Shown here piece after piece: positions 6,919 through 12,687 of a stretch of DNA of 14,826 nt. How positions within the stretch are numbered: position 1 is the stretch's first letter; each line of letters begins with the position of its first letter. The notes under the pieces are model-generated. The model had not been told where the DNA came from. It did not search any database and saw only the letters and a list, made by a program, of their open reading frames with translations. This DNA is from CAZYSK01 sp964649415 (GTDB lineage Bacteria; Chloroflexota; Anaerolineae; B4-G1). The position numbers and the translations under genes were made by a program. The stretch lies in the NCBI GenBank assembly GCA_964649415.1, contig CAZYSK010000118.1, positions 1 to 14,826 of the forward strand. Direction: 5' to 3'.

Positions 6919-8166
6919 ATGATGTACGGACGATCACCCGAGGGACTCAGATTCACGTCGAAACACGAGCGCGTGCTGCGCAATCTGACGATTGACGCAA
7001 GCGGCCCCGGCACGGTGCTCCACGACTTCGATGCATTCCTGGATTTCGTCAAAGATCAAGAGCTGCCGGTCACGCCGATGCACCAACTGCGGCGGCGGTT
7101 CCTGCCCGAGATCAACGCCCGCATGGCGCGCCCGCTCCAGTTGGGGCTGAAACGGCCCCTGCAGAAATCGTACCCTCACATCCACGGGCTGTACCTGCTC
7201 GTGCGGGCCTCGGGGCTGACCTGCATCGAGGGCACGGCCAGGAAACCGGTGCTCGTCGTGGACGACGCGGTCCACAGTGCATGGGAATCCCTGAACCCCA
7301 CCGAACGCTACTGCACCCTGCTGGAGACGTGGCTGATGCGGGGACACCCGGAGATCATCGGCGAAAGAGGACGCGCCTGGCTCGGTATTCCCGAGACGCT
7401 CGTAGATCTGCTGTGGTTCTTCCACCGCATTCCCGGCAGGGGACTGGCGATCGGCGCGGACGAGGAAGCCAGGCGATCCCTGACCTACCGGCCGGGCTGG
7501 CACAACCTGGGCCTGCTCGACCTGTTTGGCCTGGTATCGATCCAGCACGGCCCACCCGAAGCGGGAAAGAGCTGGCGCATCGAGCGCATCGCCCGCACGC
7601 CGCTGGGCGACGCGCTGCTGGCCGCGCTTCACGTCGGGTTCTTCGGCGATATCGACAACCTCCGGGCGCTCCAATCCGAGGACAGCGTTCCCTCCGGCGT
7701 GCTCCAGCCCGCCCTCCGGCCCTATTTCCCCGAGTGGAAGCGCAACCTGTCTCTGCCTGAGTGGGCGTTTCGAGAGGGGGCGCACGTGTTCAAGGTCTCG
7801 CTGTGGGATATCTGGCGCCGGATCGCCATCCCCGCGGATCAACCGCTGGACGCGCTGGCGTCGGCCATCCTGGACGCCATCGCCTTCGACCACGATCACC
7901 TCCACCGGTTCGAGTACCGGAACCGCTTCGGCGTGGTGGAGTGCGTCAATCACCCGTTCCTGGACGATGGGCCGTGGACCAGCGAGGTGCTGGTGGGCGA
8001 CGTGCCGCTCGGAGTGGGACAGGCGATGACCTACGTGTTCGATTTCGGCGATTGGTGGGAATTCGACGTCACGCTGGAGCGCGTCGATCCGGAGATGGCG
8101 ATCGATGGGCCGGTTCTCCTTGAGAAGCACGGGAGGGCTCCACAGCAATACAGGTGGTATGAGTGA
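6919..8166 (+). CDS. PRiA4_ORF3-like (plasmid pRiA4b ORF-3 family) protein
   Basis: This is a 415-residue soluble protein. The C-terminal third, about residues 290-412, matches the family named after plasmid pRiA4b ORF-3: FKVSLWDIWRRIAIP, then LDALASAILDAIAFDHDHLH, then FGDWWEFDVTLERV. That domain is often found in or beside mobile elements, and its molecular function is not established. The first 280 residues are a longer N-terminal region that I do not recognise; it is seen in larger family members and looks helical with many Trp/Leu/Arg residues. AGGAAGGA at 6902-6909 lies about ten bases before the ATG at 6919; a second ATG at 6922 is equally possible. It is followed closely by the nucleotidyltransferase gene and is probably co-transcribed with it. 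No transposase is seen nearby, so the family's mobile-element link is not supported here. Confidence 0.85.
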   Translation: MMYGRSPEGLRFTSKHERVLRNLTIDASGPGTVLHDFDAFLDFVKDQELPVTPMHQLRRRFLPEINARMARPLQLGLKRPLQKSYPHIHGLYLLVRASGLTCIEGTARKPVLVVDDAVHSAWESLNPTERYCTLLETWLMRGHPEIIGERGRAWLGIPETLVDLLWFFHRIPGRGLAIGADEEARRSLTYRPGWHNLGLLDLFGLVSIQHGPPEAGKSWRIERIARTPLGDALLAALHVGFFGDIDNLRALQSEDSVPSGVLQPALRPYFPEWKRNLSLPEWAFREGAHVFKVSLWDIWRRIAIPADQPLDALASAILDAIAFDHDHLHRFEYRNRFGVVECVNHPFLDDGPWTSEVLVGDVPLGVGQAMTYVFDFGDWWEFDVTLERVDPEMAIDGPVLLEKHGRAPQQYRWYE

Positions 8167-8221
8167 CAACTGGTGAGGCCAACAGGATGAAGTCGAAACC
8201 CCAAGCGCACGTGGCATCAAA

Positions 8222-8226
8222 GGGAG
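8222..8226 (+). promoter_or_regulatory. Ribosome binding site choosing the ATG at 8238
   Basis: GGGAG at 8222-8226 lies 11 bases before the ATG at 8238. The longest frame begins earlier with a GTG at 8163, overlapping the previous stop, and another ATG lies at 8187. The conserved nucleotidyltransferase fold needs nothing upstream of 8238, which together with this site makes 8238 the preferred start. Confidence 0.45.
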
Positions 8227-8237
8227 AGAATCGGGCT

Positions 8238-9047
8238 ATGACGCCTGACAATCGCCCATTGGTCATCGAGCGCTTTCGCGCCGCGTGCGAGGATGACGCC
8301 CACGTGGTGGCCGCTTTCATCGGGGGCTCTTTTGCGGCAGGCACCGCCGATGCTTACTCCGACCTCGATCTCTATCTCATCACGTCCGACGAGGGCTACG
8401 AGGACTTCTTTGCCCGGCGGGCGTCCTTCATGCACCAACTGGAAGAGCCGGTACTGGCCGAAGACTTCGATGGTTTCGGCTTCGACATGATCCTGTTCAT
8501 CTTCGAGGATGGGTCAAAGGGAGAATTGGCCCTGGCTCAAGCTTCCGGTTTTTCGCACATCCATCACGGCCCGTATCGCGTCCTGGTAGACAAGCAGAAA
8601 CTGCTGGACGGCGTGACCTTCCGCCTGGAGCAGGCGTCTGTGACCGAACAACGCGACAGGCTCATCGAGCATCTCAAGTTCTTCTGGCGAGACTTCCTGG
8701 TCATGAGCCAGGCGCTGGGGCGGGGCAACCTGCTTTCGGCGTCCCTATACCTTGAGGGAGTGCGCCACAGGCTGATCAGCGTATGCCGGCTTTCTGTGAA
8801 TTTTCGAGACGAGGGGGATCACCCCAAACCCGAGGCCGTGTTGCCATCTCACCTTCAGGAAAGGCTCGTCGCGGCCTTCCCTCCCCTCGAGAGAGCGGCC
8901 ATGGTCAGGGGAGCGCAGCAGATGGCCCGCCTGTTCCAGGAGGTGGCGCGCCCACTGGCCGCCCAGCAGCAGGTCGTCTATCCCGATGCTTTGGAGAGGG
9001 TGGTATTGGCGTGGTTCAGCGACGTGTTTGCAGAATGCGACAGGTAA
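8238..9047 (+). CDS. Nucleotidyltransferase-fold protein (aminoglycoside-type family)
   Basis: This is 269 residues from the preferred ATG at 8238. An N-terminal polymerase-beta-like nucleotidyltransferase domain shows the hallmark GGSFAAGTADAYSDLDLYL (from residue 29), with the metal-binding pair Asp42 and Asp44 and a candidate third acid at Asp83 (FDMILFIF). The C-terminal half (about 130-269) is helical and rich in Leu/Arg/Phe, as in aminoglycoside and lincosamide nucleotidyltransferases and other substrate-binding helical partners. Such enzymes transfer a nucleotide from NTP to a small molecule or a protein; the acceptor here cannot be read from sequence. Resistance should not be assumed, because many chromosomal family members have no known substrate. 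It lies just downstream of the PRiA4_ORF3-like gene on the same strand, with a convergent gene beginning 78 bases after its stop. Confidence 0.85.
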   Translation: MTPDNRPLVIERFRAACEDDAHVVAAFIGGSFAAGTADAYSDLDLYLITSDEGYEDFFARRASFMHQLEEPVLAEDFDGFGFDMILFIFEDGSKGELALAQASGFSHIHHGPYRVLVDKQKLLDGVTFRLEQASVTEQRDRLIEHLKFFWRDFLVMSQALGRGNLLSASLYLEGVRHRLISVCRLSVNFRDEGDHPKPEAVLPSHLQERLVAAFPPLERAAMVRGAQQMARLFQEVARPLAAQQQVVYPDALERVVLAWFSDVFAECDR

Positions 9048-9125
9048 GCCACCGGGTGGTCTCCCCATAGCGTGTTGGCGACGCGATCGCGCCCGGACAT
9101 AAACGGCTGGGCTTGTAGAGCACGG

Positions 9126-9551
9126 TTACTTCACCAGTTGCGCGCAGCCAGTGTACCACAGAATTCTGTCGCGCTCGTCGCCGATCAGGTCATGCTCCTT
9201 ATCCATTACCTCGCGGATCAGTGGGATGAGCGGTGCCTCTCCATCCCAGTTCTCGACCAGAATGGCTTCGTCGTCCAATTGCCGGCGCACCACGTCGGCT
9301 ACGTAAGCACACAGCCAGATGTCGTCCACGTAGCCGTAGGGGCCGTGCAGCTCCTCTGAGATGATGTCGGCCGGCAGGATAAAGTACGCTATGGCACTGG
9401 AAATCAGCGGCCGCAACCTCACCGGCAATTGCGGATCGTCCAGCAGGCGCGTCAACAATCGGTAGAAGTCCGGGGCCAGATAGATGAGGTCGTCGTGACG
9501 GCCCTCATAGAAAGCGATCTCCTGTTGCAGTAGTTCGTCAAAGGCTTTCAT
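9126..9551 (-). CDS. DUF1232 (YkvA-like) protein
   Basis: This is a 141-residue protein starting MKAFDELLQQ. Residues about 50-88 carry the DUF1232 core, SAIAYFILPADIISEEL followed by GYVDDIWLCAYVADVV. That is the familiar pattern of an alanine/tyrosine helix, a Pro-Ala-Asp turn and an acidic Tyr-X-Asp-Asp pair. The family is widespread, small and of unknown function, often taken to be membrane-associated. Its ATG (9551-9549) overlaps the helicase stop (9550-9548) as ATGA on the minus strand, so translation is probably coupled. The longer open frame up to 9704 would lie inside the helicase nuclease domain and is not needed for the conserved core. Tight coupling to a helicase-nuclease may hint at a shared process, but this could be plain operon packing. 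Confidence 0.8.
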   Translation of the reverse strand: MKAFDELLQQEIAFYEGRHDDLIYLAPDFYRLLTRLLDDPQLPVRLRPLISSAIAYFILPADIISEELHGPYGYVDDIWLCAYVADVVRRQLDDEAILVENWDGEAPLIPLIREVMDKEHDLIGDERDRILWYTGCAQLVK

Positions 9552-12394
9552 CGCTTGTTCTCCCTGTAGGGACAGATGGGCTGGAATTCGCTGCAGCGCG
9601 GGCAATACGCGAGCCGTGGTGGGAACTCTTGCTGCACGATCTGGTTCAACACCATCCCCAATTGCTCTCTGGCCAAGCCCGCCCGCTCCGGTGACCACCC
9701 CCACGTGTAGACCTTATCGTCCTCCAGGAAATGCACGCTCCGGCGCACGATGGGCATTCTCAGGCTCGTCTCTGCTCCTAACGCGTACAGATCAAGCTGT
9801 GTATCCACCTGTTCCAATGCCGCCGGTGCTGATTTGCCCGCCTTGAAGTCCACCAACTCGTGGCCGCCGTCCACGCGCCGCAGCAGGTCAATCTTGCCCA
9901 CCAGGACGTGCCGATCCAGCCCAAACGAAAAGCCGATCTCTGCCTGGGCCACTCGCGACAGCGATTCACCGTAGTGCGCGACGTAGTGCCGCAGTTGGCG
10001 AACGGCAGCCTCTTGCGCCTGGCGATCCTGGACCGGGTCCGCCTGCGGCGCTGGCACCCAGGCCGCAGCGACGATACCCTCGACCTCCTCCGGCGACGGA
10101 ACCCGCCCGCTCTGGGCCCGTTCGTGAATCCGCAACAGTGCTCGATGGACGTTGGTACCAAAGTCCACCGGGTCAGGGCGAGGCAGTTCCAGCCCGTAGA
10201 CGACGGCGAACTTGTAACGCACCGGGCACTGCAAGAAGTAGGCCAGTTGCGTAAAACTGACCCGCTCCCGTGGACCAGCCGAGGCGACAGGGTGGCTTTC
10301 AACCTCGGCCACGTAAGCCTGGCTGAGATCAGCCGCCGCGTGCAAATCCTGGCCCAGCATCTCGGACAGGAACGGGCTGGGACCGCCGCCCCGCTTGTTC
10401 ACCACGTCGGCTGTCCCCAGGATGAGCAACTCGCGGGCGCGCGTCGCAGCGACGTAGAATAGCTTGCGCTCGTCTACCAGGTGGGGGTCCTCGACTTCCG
10501 GCAGGCCGCTGGCGCGCAGTTCATACGGCACTTCATAGTGCTCTCGCCGTCGCCTGGACGGCAGCCGGCCTTTCATCACCGATCCGACGGCCACCACCGG
10601 GAACTCCAATCCCTTGGCCTGGTGAATGGTCATCACCCGCAAGGCGTCCCCTGGCTCGACCACAGCAGGATCCACGCCTCCTTGCCGCATCAGCTTGAGG
10701 TAATCCAGGAAAGGGTATAGGGTGCGCGTCCCAGCGTGCTCGTCAAAGACGGCGATCAGGCGACTGAACACGCCCAGGTTGAACAGTGGATCGAGGTATC
10801 CAGCCCGCTCACACAATGACAGGCAGCCGGTGACCGCCAGCAGTTCGTAAAACACCTCCAGCAGGCAGGTATGCTTCTTGGCCTGGACACGCTGCTTGAG
10901 GGAAATCAGCGCCAACAGCTTTCGCCGGTCGGCCGGCGAGGTGATTCCGATGTCCTTCAACTTCTCGTCGTCGTCCACGTCGAGCAGATAGCCGGAGAAC
11001 GCCTTCAGTGCGGCAACGCTCGTCTCATCCAACCCCAAGATGGACTGACGGACGTGGACGTCGCCCCATGGCTTGGTCGCACCGAGAAAGGTGAACAGGT
11101 TGACCAATTGCCTGACGTTGTCGCGCTCAAAGAGACTGGCGTCGCCCAGGACAACGAGCGGGACGCCAGCGGCCCGCAGCGCCTCAACGTAGGGGGGACC
11201 GTGGTAACGAACGCTGCGCAAGAGCAGCACCACGTCGCTCCAGCGGCGGATCTTGCCGCCGTAGTGCAGCCGCTGCAAGAGATGCGCCAGCGCGGCCGCT
11301 TCTTCGCCCACCGAGCGCTCGTAGACCAACAGCACGTCGCTGCCGGGGCCTCGTTGGGTAAACAGCTCTTTCTCAAAGCGGGCCGGGTTGTGGACGATGA
11401 CGTCGAGGAAATGAGCCACGATAGGCTCCCGGCTGCGAAAATTCTGCGTCAACCGGACGATTTGTGCGCCGGGATACCGTTCGGGAAAAGTGAGCAGGTT
11501 GCGAACGGTCGCACCCCGAAAGCGATATATGGACTGGTCGTCATCGCCCACCACGGTCAGAGATGCACCGTCACCCGCCAACAACTGAAGCAGCTGTTCC
11601 TGGATAGCGTTGGTGTCCTGGTACTCGTCCACCAGGATGGCCTGGTAGCGATCACGCAATTCAGCGACGAGCTCCGGGGTGGCGGTCAGCAAGTCGTAGG
11701 CGTAGCGCTGAAGGAAGGCAAAGTCAACCAGCCTGTTCTCGCAGAGCAGGTCCTCGTACTGGCGATAGGCATCGACGACGACCGTCTCTTCGCACCAGCG
11801 CTCAACCTCACAGGCCGCTTTCTTGGCCTTGGTCTTGCTCCTGCCACAGGCCACCTCGGCGGCGTACGCTTCCGCCTCCACCCGGCGGCACTCACACCAC
11901 TCACCCAACTGCTCCGGCTCGACCAGTTCCTCGGTGGCCAGGCTGAACAGGCGCAGTACGTTGGAGAAGAAATCGTGGGGGCGGCCCTTGACCAGTGCGT
12001 TGAGCCCTAGTGCCTTGCGCCGGGTGTAGACGAAGAGGAACTGACCGTGCTGGTCAAGGATGTGGAAGCCAAGCGGCAAGGGACTGCGGGACTGGTACTG
12101 CCGCAGCAGGTCGGCGCAGAATGAGTGCAGCGTACTCACCTGCATCGCTTCGACGCGCACGTCCGGGAGCTTCTGCTGGATGCGGTCCTTGAGCTCTAGC
12201 GCTGCTTTGTTGGTGAAGGTGGTGACGAGCAAGTGCTCCGGCGCGACCAAGCCCGCACGTATCAGGTGAGCTACGCGCCAGGTGATGACCTCAGTCTTGC
12301 CGGAGCCAGGGCCGGCGATGATGAGCAGCGGGCTGCCGGCGTGTAGAATGGCCTCACGCTGTTCAGAAGTCAGGTAGTCTGGAAGGTACTTCAT
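9548..12394 (-). CDS. UvrD/PcrA-type helicase fused to a PD-(D/E)XK nuclease with Fe-S cysteines
   Basis: This 948-residue superfamily 1A 3'-5' DNA helicase-nuclease likely acts in recombination or repair. Helicase motifs in order are the Q motif LTSEQREAI (8-16), Walker A AGPGSGKT (27-34), DEYQD (256-260), GDDDQSIYRFRG (283-294), LTQNFRSR (315-322), VMTIHQAKGLEF (587-598) and YVAATRAREL (647-656). The C-terminal domain, about 712-948, is a Cas4/AddB-like nuclease: His750, Glu819, Asp836 (GKID) and Asp849-Phe-Lys851 (VDFKAGK). Four cysteines (Cys723, then Cys931, Cys934 and Cys941) are spaced as in nucleases that clamp the fold with a 4Fe-4S cluster. All key residues are present, so it should be active. 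I prefer the ATG at 12394, five bases after AGGGG; a GTG at 12397 is adjacent. It is followed by DUF1232 with ATGA overlap. It is larger than plain UvrD/PcrA (about 700-750 residues) because of the nuclease. Confidence 0.97.
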   Translation of the reverse strand: MKYLPDYLTSEQREAILHAGSPLLIIAGPGSGKTEVITWRVAHLIRAGLVAPEHLLVTTFTNKAALELKDRIQQKLPDVRVEAMQVSTLHSFCADLLRQYQSRSPLPLGFHILDQHGQFLFVYTRRKALGLNALVKGRPHDFFSNVLRLFSLATEELVEPEQLGEWCECRRVEAEAYAAEVACGRSKTKAKKAACEVERWCEETVVVDAYRQYEDLLCENRLVDFAFLQRYAYDLLTATPELVAELRDRYQAILVDEYQDTNAIQEQLLQLLAGDGASLTVVGDDDQSIYRFRGATVRNLLTFPERYPGAQIVRLTQNFRSREPIVAHFLDVIVHNPARFEKELFTQRGPGSDVLLVYERSVGEEAAALAHLLQRLHYGGKIRRWSDVVLLLRSVRYHGPPYVEALRAAGVPLVVLGDASLFERDNVRQLVNLFTFLGATKPWGDVHVRQSILGLDETSVAALKAFSGYLLDVDDDEKLKDIGITSPADRRKLLALISLKQRVQAKKHTCLLEVFYELLAVTGCLSLCERAGYLDPLFNLGVFSRLIAVFDEHAGTRTLYPFLDYLKLMRQGGVDPAVVEPGDALRVMTIHQAKGLEFPVVAVGSVMKGRLPSRRRREHYEVPYELRASGLPEVEDPHLVDERKLFYVAATRARELLILGTADVVNKRGGGPSPFLSEMLGQDLHAAADLSQAYVAEVESHPVASAGPRERVSFTQLAYFLQCPVRYKFAVVYGLELPRPDPVDFGTNVHRALLRIHERAQSGRVPSPEEVEGIVAAAWVPAPQADPVQDRQAQEAAVRQLRHYVAHYGESLSRVAQAEIGFSFGLDRHVLVGKIDLLRRVDGGHELVDFKAGKSAPAALEQVDTQLDLYALGAETSLRMPIVRRSVHFLEDDKVYTWGWSPERAGLAREQLGMVLNQIVQQEFPPRLAYCPRCSEFQPICPYRENKR

Positions 12395-12438
12395 CACTTC
12401 CCCTACTCAAGCATCTCGTCCCGGAGGGTGGCACCGAT

Positions 12439-12671
12439 CTAGCGGATCGTCTCCTTGATCTGGTTTTCCAGTTCCCCACGTTCGTCGCGGCGGTCCTCAC
12501 CGGGGTCGTCGATGAAGGCAGTGAAAGCAGCGGTCCGGGAGGAGGCCAGTCGCCGCCGCGCCCACCAGATGTACAGCGTCAAAGGATAGCCGTCGCGGAT
12601 GTTCTTCTCCCGGGCCGACGCTTCGGAGAGGTCGGCCAGGGGAGGTTGTATTCGATGAGGCGTTTTTTCAC
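12439..12671 (-). pseudogene. Frameshifted N-terminal remnant of a DUF1156-type DNA methylase
   Basis: On the minus strand, a GTG at 12671-12669 with GGAG nine bases upstream opens the reading KKRLIEYNLP. One base is missing from a C run (plus-strand G run 12639-12642). The next frame continues with LADLSEASAREKNIRDGYPL and IWWARRRLAS, then DDPGED, to a TAG at 12441. Joined, the two pieces match the conserved N-terminus of DUF1156 proteins (KRLIE, EASAREK, WWARRPL). These are roughly 900-residue adenine-specific methylase-like proteins found in defence gene clusters. Only about 78 codons survive, so the gene is both frameshifted and truncated. It lies directly downstream of the Ski2-like helicase gene, with its own ribosome binding site, so it was probably the next gene of that operon before most of it was lost. 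A single-base sequencing error could explain the shift but not the missing 800 or so residues. Confidence 0.75.
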
Positions 12672-12687
12672 GGATTTGTTCTCCAAA

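Noticed and set aside
6934..8220. 428-codon open frame antisense to the PRiA4_ORF3-like gene
   Set aside because: It mirrors a GC-rich real gene, is rich in Arg/Pro/His/Gln with no motif, and the opposite strand has clear family matches and a ribosome binding site.
8163..8237. GTG start of the nucleotidyltransferase overlapping the preceding stop
   Set aside because: The added 25 residues are not conserved-looking, and a Shine-Dalgarno sequence fits the ATG at 8238 better.
9048..9125. Terminator between the convergent genes
   Set aside because: Only short palindromes such as CCACCGGGTGG are present, with no T-run, so I cannot support a terminator.
9552..9704. N-terminal extension of the DUF1232 protein
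   Set aside because: It would lie inside the helicase nuclease coding region and has low-complexity composition; the ATGA-coupled start at 9551 covers the whole conserved domain.
10871..12010. 379-codon open frame on the + strand opposite the helicase
   Set aside because: It lies entirely within the helicase gene, whose motifs are all in place on the other strand; composition and lack of motifs indicate a shadow.
12672..12687. Terminator after the HIRAN helicase
   Set aside because: No stem precedes the stop region; the nearby T run at 12663-12668 encodes lysines of the DUF1156 remnant on the minus strand.
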